Shown here one piece after another: positions 25,307 through 33,557 of a DNA stretch of 64,000 nt. Both the position numbers and the translations under genes were made by a program. Under the pieces are notes generated by a model, which saw only the letters and a program-made list of their open reading frames with translations, was not told the DNA's origin and did not search any database. How positions within the stretch are numbered: the stretch's first letter is position 1; every line of letters starts with the position of its first letter. The DNA comes from UBA6170 sp034429975 (GTDB lineage Bacteria > Chloroflexota > Anaerolineae > Anaerolineales > Anaerolineaceae), in assembly GCA_034429975.1 (NCBI GenBank), contig DAOUFM010000047.1:1-64000 (forward strand). The letters run 5' to 3'.

Positions 25307-27484
25307 ATGAATTATGAACTAATTACCTGGTTAATCCCTCTCCCTCCACTTCTCGCTTTTTTCGTCATTTTTTTGGCTACCTATAAAAATAATAAATTGA
25401 GCCATACTTTGGCAATCGGTGCTGCATTTTTGTCCTGGCTATTAAGCATGTTCCTCTTTGCTTTTGCAGTGACAAATAAAGAAGTGATTGAAAAAGGATT
25501 AATCAGCTCGATTTCCTGGCTGCCCACAGCTGATACCTGGTTTAAAATCGGTGTGCAGGTGGATGCCCTTACCACGATCACACTGTTTTTTGTTTCTTGG
25601 ACCATCCTGATGATCTTCATTTATAGTGTTGGCTACCATAATTTTGGACAGCCAAAAGGCGATTATGATCGCCCGGGACTTCCTCCAAAGGGGGCGGAAA
25701 TTGTCACGGATGATGGACACCACCAGCACGTCCTCTCGATCGAACCAATGTATGCCCGCTTTTTTGGCTTCTTTGGGTTATTTGCCTTTGCCATGTATTT
25801 ATTGGTCGTCAGCAATAACCTGTTGACTCTATACATCGGCTGGGAAATTATGGGACTTTGCTCTTATTTGTTGATTGGCTTCTGGTATGCGAAACCATCC
25901 GCCAAGGCAGCTGCCCAAAAAGCCTTTCTAACGACCCGAATCGGAGACGTTTTTATGTTAATCGGACTGGTGGCTTTATACACCTTCTCCGGGAGTCTTC
26001 AATACGAGGTTATTTTCTCTGAGTCGGTTTTACACGGCTTAGCCAGTACCATTTCCCCGGTTTTTGGTTTATCCTGGGCTGGATTAATCGGATTGTTGAT
26101 CTTGATGGGTGTTATTGGAAAAAGTTCGCAATTCCCGTTACATATCTGGCTGCCGGATGCAATGGAAGGCCCTACTCCAGTTTCTGCTATGATCCATGCG
26201 GCCACAATGGTTTCGGCAGGCGTTTACCTTGCTATCCGATTTTTCCCAGTTTTATCAGCCGGCTGGGACGGAACTACAGCATTAACACCGCCCATGTTGG
26301 TGATGGCGATTATCGGTTCATTTACAGCCCTATTTTCAGCAACCATTGCCATTGCCCAACGGGATGTTAAAAGAGTGTTGGCTTACTCTACCATTTCACA
26401 ACTAGGGTTTATGATCGCAGCGCTAGGGGTGGGGGCTTATGTAGCTGCAACTTTTCATTTAGTCACTCATGCGATTTTTAAAGCTCTTTTGTTCCTTGGC
26501 TCTGGCTCTATCATTCATGGTATGGAGCATGGCGTTTTACATACACAAGAACATATTGACCCACAGGATATGTTTAATATGGGCGGGTTATCTAAGAAAA
26601 TGCCAGTAACCTTTGCTACCTTTGTGATCGGTGGTTTTGCATTATCCGGCTTCCCCTTTATTACCGCAGGCTTCTGGTCAAAGGATGAAATCTTGTCTGG
26701 CGCTTTCCATGGCGGCTTCCCGGTTGTCTTTTGGGTTCTGGCAATTGCGGCCTTCCTCACAGCCTTCTACACGATGAGGCAGATTTCACTGGTCTTTTTG
26801 GGACAGCCGCGCACAAGTGCTGCCAAACATGCTCATGAAACTCCTAAAACAATGATCATTCCATTGATGATCCTGGCTTTCTTTGCCATCACTATCGGAT
26901 GGGTTGGAATTTCTGAGGAATTTCCGGTCATTGGAGGAATGGTGCCCAACTGGCTGGAAAGTTTTATGGAGAGTATGCTGGTCGGAGCACATGCTCCGGT
27001 TGCCCATCATAGTTTGGTCCCCTTGATTGTTTCTTTGGCAGTCAGCTTGGGAGGTTTATTTCTCGGGTGGTTATTTTATCGCAATATCAAAGAGGCTCAA
27101 GCTGATCCGATGGAATGGTCGTTGGCTGGTTTTTACAAAGTTTTATCGAATAAATATTATATCGATGAAATTTATAGCTACCTTTTCATTAACCCTTCTA
27201 AATGGTTGGCAGACAAGGTGGTTTTCAAATTCCTGGATCAGAAAGTTTTTGATGGAATTTTGCATGGTTTAGCCAGATTAAGTATCTGGTTAGGCGAGAA
27301 ATTCCGCTTCTGGTTTGACGTTCCGGTGGTTAACAAAGGTGGCGATAATTTAGCCCTGGGCACGAGAAAACTTGGTAACAATTTGAAGATTACTCAATCC
27401 GGACAAATTCAGGACTATTTGGTGCTTGCTCTGGTATTTTCCCTGGTTGGTGGTTTTCTATTTTACTTAATTTTGTTTACTTAA
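25307..27484 (+). CDS. nuoL: NADH-quinone oxidoreductase subunit L
   Basis: 725 residues, longer than the roughly 610 of Escherichia coli. It is the distal antiporter-like proton pump. The TM7 and TM8 motifs GVIGKSSQFPLHIWLPDAM and TPVSAMIHAATMVSAGVY are intact, as is YIGWEIMGLCSYLLIGFWY in TM5. A hydrophilic insertion lies at about residues 112-147 (starting HNFGQPKGDYDRPG), between two helices. The C-terminal part has the long lateral-helix region and a final membrane anchor. Confidence 0.96.
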   Translation: MNYELITWLIPLPPLLAFFVIFLATYKNNKLSHTLAIGAAFLSWLLSMFLFAFAVTNKEVIEKGLISSISWLPTADTWFKIGVQVDALTTITLFFVSWTILMIFIYSVGYHNFGQPKGDYDRPGLPPKGAEIVTDDGHHQHVLSIEPMYARFFGFFGLFAFAMYLLVVSNNLLTLYIGWEIMGLCSYLLIGFWYAKPSAKAAAQKAFLTTRIGDVFMLIGLVALYTFSGSLQYEVIFSESVLHGLASTISPVFGLSWAGLIGLLILMGVIGKSSQFPLHIWLPDAMEGPTPVSAMIHAATMVSAGVYLAIRFFPVLSAGWDGTTALTPPMLVMAIIGSFTALFSATIAIAQRDVKRVLAYSTISQLGFMIAALGVGAYVAATFHLVTHAIFKALLFLGSGSIIHGMEHGVLHTQEHIDPQDMFNMGGLSKKMPVTFATFVIGGFALSGFPFITAGFWSKDEILSGAFHGGFPVVFWVLAIAAFLTAFYTMRQISLVFLGQPRTSAAKHAHETPKTMIIPLMILAFFAITIGWVGISEEFPVIGGMVPNWLESFMESMLVGAHAPVAHHSLVPLIVSLAVSLGGLFLGWLFYRNIKEAQADPMEWSLAGFYKVLSNKYYIDEIYSYLFINPSKWLADKVVFKFLDQKVFDGILHGLARLSIWLGEKFRFWFDVPVVNKGGDNLALGTRKLGNNLKITQSGQIQDYLVLALVFSLVGGFLFYLILFT

Positions 27485-27502
27485 TTGATTGAGGAAAAAA
27501 TA

Positions 27503-29035
27503 ATGGAAAATAATCTGCTTTTCTATATCCTGATACTTCCAACTTTAGCCGCTTTGCTGGTAGTTATTTTGCCATTCCGATCCAAAAACTCGATCCGCTG
27601 GATGGCATTCGGAAGTTCCTTAATCCCTTTCGTTTTATCTTTATTGCTTTGGTTCCAATTCGATCAATCACAACCTGGTTTCCAATTCGAGGTGTCACTA
27701 CCCTGGTTTTCTGCAATTGGCTCCTCTTTCCATTTCGGCGTCGATGGCATTTCTTTACCAATGGTTATTTTAACAACTTTGCTGACACCATTAGCTATTT
27801 TGGCATCTTACGGAATTAAAGATCAACTAAAAGCTTACATGGCATTATTTCTTTTCCTGGAAACTGGTGTATTGGGCGTTTTTATTTCGCTTGACTTACT
27901 GGTATTTTTCCTTTTCTGGGAAATTGGGTTAATTCCCATGTATTTTCTCATCAATCAATGGGGTGGTGCAAAACGTAATTATGCTGCCTTAAAATTTATC
28001 CTGATGACAATGGCTGGTTCTCTTGGGTTACTGCTTTCAATTCAGATTGTCGGTATTACAACCGGAACCTTTGATCTGGTAAAAATTTACCAATTGTGGC
28101 CGGTATTATCAGAGGCGAATTTCCACCAATCTATTCCATTAGGACTTTCTTTAGGAACTGTAAAAACCATTGCTTTTTGGTCGTTTGTCGTCGCCTTTGC
28201 GATAAAAGTGCCGATTTGGCCCGTACATACCTGGTTACCCGATGCTCATACTGAAGCTCCGACTGCCGGTTCAATGATTCTGGCAGGACTATTATTGAAA
28301 TTAGGCGCCTACGGATTTATTCGCCTGATCATTCCATTCTTTCCGGAAGAATCTCATCGCTTCGCTGGGGCTTTGGCTGCCCTGGCCACCTGTGCTATCA
28401 TATTTGGCGCTTTGTCTGCTTTTGCTCAAAAGGACTTAAAACGCCTGGTGGCTTATTCCTCAATCAACCATATGGGTTTTGTTGTGCTGGGCATTGCAGC
28501 TGCAGCATTTGCCTGGCAATCGACTGATCAGGGAATTGTTGAAAGTGCAACGATTGCACTAAATGGGTCAATCTTGCAGATGTTTAATCATGGTCTTACT
28601 TCTGCTGGCATGTTTTTTCTGGTTGGCGTCATCTACGATCGCACTTATACCCGGCAATTGGATGAGCTTGGGGGAATTTGGGCAATTTTGCCAAAATATG
28701 GTGCAATTTTTGTGTTTACCTTCTTTGCGGCTCTGGGATTGCCAGGTTTAAATGGATTTGTCTCTGAATTTCTGGTTGTACGTGGCGCCTGGCATATTTA
28801 CCCCTTAGCGACCTTTTTATCAATGATAGGTCTCTTCTTTACCGGGGTTTATATTCTGAAAGCGATTGCAGGTGTTTTGCATGGTCCCAGGAATGATAAG
28901 TGGATTTCTATCCCTGAAATTACAAATCGTGAAGTATGGGTTATTGCCCCGTTAATGGTTTTGATGCTTGTTCTAGGCATTTGGCCAGCAACGATCTTAG
29001 ATCTCATTAATCATGCAGTCAATTTTTTCTTCTAA
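27503..29035 (+). CDS. nuoM: NADH-quinone oxidoreductase subunit M (first copy)
   Basis: 510 residues. I start it at ATG 27503, after GAGG at 27491, and not at the open ATT codon upstream. Channel residues are all canonical: E140 (FWEIGLIPMYFLI), K235 (AFAIKVPIWPVHTWLPDAHT), K266 (ILAGLLLKLGAYGF) and the late glutamate of LPGLNGFVSEFLVV. The numbering nearly equals Escherichia coli E144, K234 and K265. This is the classical NuoM proton pump. Confidence 0.96.
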   Translation: MENNLLFYILILPTLAALLVVILPFRSKNSIRWMAFGSSLIPFVLSLLLWFQFDQSQPGFQFEVSLPWFSAIGSSFHFGVDGISLPMVILTTLLTPLAILASYGIKDQLKAYMALFLFLETGVLGVFISLDLLVFFLFWEIGLIPMYFLINQWGGAKRNYAALKFILMTMAGSLGLLLSIQIVGITTGTFDLVKIYQLWPVLSEANFHQSIPLGLSLGTVKTIAFWSFVVAFAIKVPIWPVHTWLPDAHTEAPTAGSMILAGLLLKLGAYGFIRLIIPFFPEESHRFAGALAALATCAIIFGALSAFAQKDLKRLVAYSSINHMGFVVLGIAAAAFAWQSTDQGIVESATIALNGSILQMFNHGLTSAGMFFLVGVIYDRTYTRQLDELGGIWAILPKYGAIFVFTFFAALGLPGLNGFVSEFLVVRGAWHIYPLATFLSMIGLFFTGVYILKAIAGVLHGPRNDKWISIPEITNREVWVIAPLMVLMLVLGIWPATILDLINHAVNFFF

Positions 29036-29047
29036 AGAGGTGATGGA

Positions 29048-30520
29048 ATGGGTTTTCCGATCCTGAGCATTATCATATTTATTCCACTCATTGCTGGTCT
29101 GATCATTCTTCTGTTTGGACGCCAAAAACCAAATTTGATTAAGCCAATCGCATTAGGTGCTGCAACTTTGGTTTTGTTATTAACACTGGTTTTGTGGGCG
29201 AATTATCGTATTGAGAATGGCGGTTATCAATTCGAAGAATATCTTCCCTGGTTACCTCAATTAGGAATCTCCTATCACCTGGGCGTTGATGGTTTGGGGA
29301 TTGCCATGCTGGTTATGGCGGGCCTGGTTGTTTTTACTGGTGTTCTGGTTTCCTGGAATGTTAATGATCGACCCAGTGAATTTTTCTCTTATCTAATGTT
29401 CCTTGCAACCAGTGTCCTGGGAGTCTTTTCTGCTTTAGATTTGTTTCTACTCTTCTTTTTCCTCGAATTAGCAGTTTTTCCAAAGTATTTGATGATCGTC
29501 ATCTGGGGTTACCCAAAAACGCGTAATTACGGTGGAATGAAGCTTACATTGTATTTATTTATCGGATCAGTCCTGGCATTGATCGGGGCTCTGGTTATGT
29601 ATCAGGCTTCTCCTGATCGAACCTTTGATTTATTGAAGCTTGAACAAGCTGGCTTTTCTCCTGAAATGCAGAGGATTTGGTTCCCCTTTGTTTTTCTTGG
29701 GTTTGCAATTCTGGGTGGTATTTTTCCATTCCATTCCTGGGCTCCGGATGGTCATGTGGCCGCACCAACCGCCATCTCCATGCTTTTGGCGGGTGTTGAA
29801 ATGAAAGTCGGCGTTTTTGCAGCTTTAAGAGTTGGGATCATGTTACTTCCGGAAGGTGCAAAATATTGGGCAACCTGGATCCTGGTTTTGGCAACCATTA
29901 ATGTTGTGTATGGCGCATTTATTGCCATGATTCAGAAAGATTTTAAATATGTGATTGGTTTTTCATCCGTTTCTCACATGGGGTTGGTTTTAATTGGATT
30001 TGCCTCTTTGAACTACAACGGTTTGTTAGGAGCTGGTTTACAAATGTTCTCGCACGGGGTTATGACGGCTCTCTTCTTTTCGATCGTTGGGATGGTTTAT
30101 GATCGCACGCATACTCGCGATATCGCCTCACTTGGTGGATTATTTAAGATTATGCCCTGGGCGATGGTTGGTTTTGTGATTGGTGGTCTGGTGTCCATGG
30201 GTATGCCCGGATTTTCAGGATTTGTCGCTGAAATCCCAATTTATATGGGTGCCTGGCAGGTAGCTCCGATTGTTGCGGTCATATCAGTGATCTCGATTGT
30301 TGTCACCGCTGCTTATATTTTACTGGTTGTTCGAAGGGTGTTTTTCGGGGAGTTGCCAAAAGAATTTGAGGGCAAAATAAAGGATATAACAGTCAAAGAT
30401 AAGATCGCTATCGGGTTGTTAAGTTTGTTTATGATCGCAATTGGTTTGGTGCCCAGCCTGATGGTTCCATTAATAGAAACAGGGGTAAATCACATTCTAG
30501 CGATCCTGGGAGGTGCATAA
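29048..30520 (+). CDS. NADH-quinone oxidoreductase subunit M, divergent second copy
   Basis: 490 residues, a second NuoM paralogue directly after the first. E140 (FFFLELAVFPKYLMI), K253 (LAGVEMKVGVFAAL) and E395 (GFSGFVAEIPIYMG) match conserved channel positions. However, the TM7 lysine is missing: the motif FAIKVP of the first copy reads FAILGG here (L222). A new lysine, K146, stands where most copies have methionine. It may be the extra pump of a two-NuoM complex I or a replacement part; its proton path must differ. NuoM-like NdhD or Mrp-type identity is less likely given the operon. Confidence 0.9.
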   Translation: MGFPILSIIIFIPLIAGLIILLFGRQKPNLIKPIALGAATLVLLLTLVLWANYRIENGGYQFEEYLPWLPQLGISYHLGVDGLGIAMLVMAGLVVFTGVLVSWNVNDRPSEFFSYLMFLATSVLGVFSALDLFLLFFFLELAVFPKYLMIVIWGYPKTRNYGGMKLTLYLFIGSVLALIGALVMYQASPDRTFDLLKLEQAGFSPEMQRIWFPFVFLGFAILGGIFPFHSWAPDGHVAAPTAISMLLAGVEMKVGVFAALRVGIMLLPEGAKYWATWILVLATINVVYGAFIAMIQKDFKYVIGFSSVSHMGLVLIGFASLNYNGLLGAGLQMFSHGVMTALFFSIVGMVYDRTHTRDIASLGGLFKIMPWAMVGFVIGGLVSMGMPGFSGFVAEIPIYMGAWQVAPIVAVISVISIVVTAAYILLVVRRVFFGELPKEFEGKIKDITVKDKIAIGLLSLFMIAIGLVPSLMVPLIETGVNHILAILGGA

Positions 30521-31981
30521 ATGGGGTCAAATATGATTTCTAATCTGGATATTTTAGCGATTGTCCCTGAATTGTTAATCCTGGCATTGATCGCCGTAGT
30601 GATGGTGGCTGATGTTTTCAAAAAGAAAGCAGACAAGACAAATACAATCAGTTGGTTAAGTTTTTTCGGATTGACAGTGATTATTGTTTTGAATATTTTG
30701 TTGTTTTCTCCTGCCAAAAATCCTTTTACAGCCTGGGGGGGAATGATAAAAGTTGATGCAGCCAGTTTCACTTTTCAAATGATCATTATGATTGGTGCTG
30801 CAATAACGGTCTTATTTTCCATGAACCATGATGGGGTGTGTAACAAGGGTGAATATTATGCCATGCTTTTGCTGAGCGTAATTGGTATGAGCATGATGGC
30901 AGCTTCAACAAACATTGTTATCCTCTACTTAGCGATTGAAACTACCGCACTTCCACTTTATGTTTTAGTTGGATTTTTAACAAAAAACAGCCTTTCTCTA
31001 GAAAGCGGTTTGAAATATTTTCTATTTGGCGCAGTTACCTCTGCAGTCTTACTGTACGGTTTTAGCCTTCTGTATGGTTTTAGTGGTAGTACTGATTTTT
31101 CCGGGATTTTGGCTGCCATTCAAGGTGGAAAATTCTCACCCGGCCTTTTGGTCTTGATCTTATTGCTGGTTGTGGTTGGCTTTGGAGCAAAAATCTCGAG
31201 CTTTCCATTTCATTTTTGGGCGCCGGATGCTTACCAGGGTGCACCAACCCCAATTACTGGTTATCTTTCTACGGCATCCAAGGCAACCGGTTTTGTAGTA
31301 ATTATGCGATTTATGTTATCCATCTTCGCGCCTGAACCTGCCAGCTGGTCTTTGTTGTTTGCAATTATGGCAACGGCTTCTATGATTGTTGGTAATTTAT
31401 TAGCCCTGGTTCAGAAAGATCTTAAGCGGTTGTTTGCTTATTCCTCGATTGCTCATGCTGGATATATTTTAATCGGGGTCGCATCCGGGACAAATATGGG
31501 ATTTAGTGCTTCGATGTATTACCTGCTCGCCTATTTGTTTACCAACCTGGCAGTGTTTGGGGTGATCTTTATTGTTGAAAAAAGAAAAGGATCTACAGAT
31601 ATAGAAGCCTTCAAAGGATTAATGAAACGTTCACCTGGTTTGGCATTAATATTCCTGATCGCTGTTTTGTCCCTGGCTGGCATTCCCCCCTTTGGAGGTT
31701 TCATCAGCAAGGTGCTGGTGTTTATGTCGGCGGTAGATGCCGGGTTAATCTGGTTATTGATGGTGGGAATTGTTAATTCCATCATAGCACTTTACTACTA
31801 TCTCACTGTGTTAAGAATTACATTTGCTGAAAATGACGAAGCAGCAGCTCCGCCCCTATATGCTTCCTGGAAAATTGCTTTGACAGTGTGTGCAGTCGGG
31901 ATAATTCTATTTGGGATTATTTATTCACCCTGGTTAAACTGGTTGGACTTTGCCTCTAAAAGTCTCCTGGTGATCCATTGA
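30521..31981 (+). CDS. nuoN: NADH-quinone oxidoreductase subunit N
   Basis: 486 residues, the third type of antiporter-like subunit. The TM7 lysine is present in GFGAKISSFPFHFWAPDAYQ, the TM8 part in TPITGYLSTASKATGFVVIM, and LSLAGIPPFGGFISK marks the late broken helix. It begins at the base after the nuoM2 stop. A second methionine four codons later is an alternative start. It ends the nuo operon; the promoter of atpI overlaps its last codons. Confidence 0.95.
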   Translation: MGSNMISNLDILAIVPELLILALIAVVMVADVFKKKADKTNTISWLSFFGLTVIIVLNILLFSPAKNPFTAWGGMIKVDAASFTFQMIIMIGAAITVLFSMNHDGVCNKGEYYAMLLLSVIGMSMMAASTNIVILYLAIETTALPLYVLVGFLTKNSLSLESGLKYFLFGAVTSAVLLYGFSLLYGFSGSTDFSGILAAIQGGKFSPGLLVLILLLVVVGFGAKISSFPFHFWAPDAYQGAPTPITGYLSTASKATGFVVIMRFMLSIFAPEPASWSLLFAIMATASMIVGNLLALVQKDLKRLFAYSSIAHAGYILIGVASGTNMGFSASMYYLLAYLFTNLAVFGVIFIVEKRKGSTDIEAFKGLMKRSPGLALIFLIAVLSLAGIPPFGGFISKVLVFMSAVDAGLIWLLMVGIVNSIIALYYYLTVLRITFAENDEAAAPPLYASWKIALTVCAVGIILFGIIYSPWLNWLDFASKSLLVIH

Positions 31982-32006
31982 TCCGAATTTTTGATTATGA
32001 TATAAT
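31978..32006 (+). promoter_or_regulatory. Putative strong promoter of the atp genes
   Basis: TTGATC (31978-31983), a 17-bp spacer, and a perfect TATAAT (32001-32006) preceded by TGA, an extended -10. The -35 overlaps the end of nuoN. The atpI start codon is at 32015, only 8 bases after the -10 box, so transcription would begin at or within a base or two of the ATG, giving a leaderless message. Confidence 0.65.
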
Positions 32007-32014
32007 TTGCGAAT

Positions 32015-32323
32015 ATGCTGCCAGAGAAGCCTCCCCGTGTGGATCCAAAAACAAAAATTTTCAACTTGACCCTCGCGAGCGTGGTGGCACAGGTAGGTTG
32101 TTTGACCCTGGTTATCATTTTAGGTGCCATTTTAGGGGGTCTTTGGTTGGATAATCATTATCAATCGAAACCTATTTTTACTGTGGGATTATTGGTTGTC
32201 AGCATCCCAGTTTCTTTAGCAGTCATGATTTTTGTTGTTCGTTTCGCAACTTCCAAAATTAAAGTTAAGCAAACACATCTCGATAATGAATCAAAGGAGA
32301 CAAATCTTGGAAAATACTCGTAA
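32015..32323 (+). CDS. atpI: AtpZ/AtpI-family ATP synthase accessory protein
   Basis: 102 residues with two membrane helices at about residues 24-45 (VAQVGCLTLVIILGAILGGL) and 57-77 (FTVGLLVVSIPVSLAVMIFV), basic ends, and the GxxxGxWLD-like GGLWLDNHY after the first helix. AtpI/AtpZ proteins assist c-ring assembly or Mg2+ supply for ATP synthase. It has no Shine-Dalgarno and may be translated from a leaderless message. Its end overlaps atpB by 17 bases. Confidence 0.85.
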   Translation: MLPEKPPRVDPKTKIFNLTLASVVAQVGCLTLVIILGAILGGLWLDNHYQSKPIFTVGLLVVSIPVSLAVMIFVVRFATSKIKVKQTHLDNESKETNLGKYS

Positions 32324-33281
32324 GTGGCGTTGGGGTGTTTATCGTTGGTGGGTTCTTGGTTTTATTATTCTTTCGATTCTCGCTCTTTCTTTTATTGCTA
32401 AACCAATACAACCTCATATTCAAGTTGCTCCGGAAAGAATTTTCCTGGAACCAATTTTTACCTTACCGGTGATTGGCGATTTTTATCTGGTTAATACGCT
32501 CCCTGCTTTGTTGCTGGTGGATTTAATCATTATTGTTTTAGCACTTTTCGTTCGCAAAGGTCTTCAGGGAGGTAATTTGGTTCCCAAAGGGGTATCAGCA
32601 ATATTTGAAATGCTGGTAGAAGCCTTATATAACCTGACCGAGACTTCAGCAGGAAAATATACAAAACAAATCTTCCCTTGGTTTGCAACTATTTTTGTTT
32701 TGGTCCTGGTTGCAAATCTAACAAAATTACTTCCCGGTTTTGAAACGATTGGCTTCATGCATCCTAATGAACACGGATTTGTTACGAAAAGTATCGGTGG
32801 AAATTGGGATATCCTCACTCCGGAAGTTGCTCATGCGGGAGATGGATTCGTTGTGACACCTTTCTTCAGAGGTTTGTCGACAGACCTGAACTTTACAGTC
32901 GCCCTGGCATTGATTTCAGTTATTATGACTCAGGTTATTGGAGTCCGGGCACAGGGGATGCGCTATTTTACGAAATTCGTTAACTTCACGACCATGTTCA
33001 AAAAACCTGCTCTGGGGTTTATGGATTTCATCGTTGGGCTTCTGGAACTGATTTCAGAATTAGCCAAAGTATTATCCTTTGCATTTCGTCTTTTTGGTGT
33101 AATGTTTTCTGGCACTGTATTGGTAGCCCTGGTTGGGGCAATGGTGCCGGTGTTTGTTCCATCTTTGATTTATATGTTTGAATTATTTATGGGTGTTATC
33201 CAGGCATTCGTGTTTGGTATGTTAACTTTAGTTTTTATGGCTCAGGCAACACAAGGTCATGGCGAACATGACGATCATTAA
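32307..33281 (+). CDS. atpB: ATP synthase Fo subunit a
   Basis: 324 residues. I choose the TTG at 32307, because AAGGAG (32294-32299) stands 7 bases before it and the protein then starts MENTRKWRWGVYRWW; upstream in-frame codons lack such a site. The essential stator arginine is in LSFAFRLFGVMFSG, and PGFETIGFMHPNE and GVIQAFVFGMLTLVFM are further marks. Subunit a forms the two proton half-channels against the c-ring. Confidence 0.95.
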   Translation: MENTRKWRWGVYRWWVLGFIILSILALSFIAKPIQPHIQVAPERIFLEPIFTLPVIGDFYLVNTLPALLLVDLIIIVLALFVRKGLQGGNLVPKGVSAIFEMLVEALYNLTETSAGKYTKQIFPWFATIFVLVLVANLTKLLPGFETIGFMHPNEHGFVTKSIGGNWDILTPEVAHAGDGFVVTPFFRGLSTDLNFTVALALISVIMTQVIGVRAQGMRYFTKFVNFTTMFKKPALGFMDFIVGLLELISELAKVLSFAFRLFGVMFSGTVLVALVGAMVPVFVPSLIYMFELFMGVIQAFVFGMLTLVFMAQATQGHGEHDDH

Positions 33282-33301
33282 TCATAATTTTTGGAGGAGT
33301 A

Positions 33302-33538
33302 ATGACAGGTGATTTAATTCTTGCTGCAAAATTTATCGGTGCTGGTCTTTCAATGATTGGCGCTTTAGGTGCAGGTATTGGAATTGGTTTAAGCGTTCAT
33401 GGGGCATTGAATGGCATGGCTCGCAATCCAGATGCTTATGGTAACCTTTTCACAAACATGATTCTTGGGATCGCATTCTCTGAAGCAATCGCTATTTATT
33501 GTTTGGTTATTGCATTCTTAATGTTATTCGTTCTCTAA
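33302..33538 (+). CDS. atpE: ATP synthase Fo subunit c
   Basis: 78 residues, a helical hairpin. The first helix is glycine-rich (GALGAGIGIGLSVHGAL), the polar loop reads ARNPDAY, and the ion-binding glutamate lies in FSEAIAIYCLVIAFLML. There is no glutamine in helix 1 and no Ser/Thr after the glutamate, so it looks proton- rather than sodium-specific. GGAGG precedes the start. Confidence 0.96.
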   Translation: MTGDLILAAKFIGAGLSMIGALGAGIGIGLSVHGALNGMARNPDAYGNLFTNMILGIAFSEAIAIYCLVIAFLMLFVL

Positions 33539-33557
33539 TCGAGGAAAGGAGCCAACC

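Noticed and set aside
27485..27502. ATT start for nuoM
   Set aside because: ATT is a rare initiator, and ATG 27503 has GAGG at a proper distance and fits the family N-terminus.
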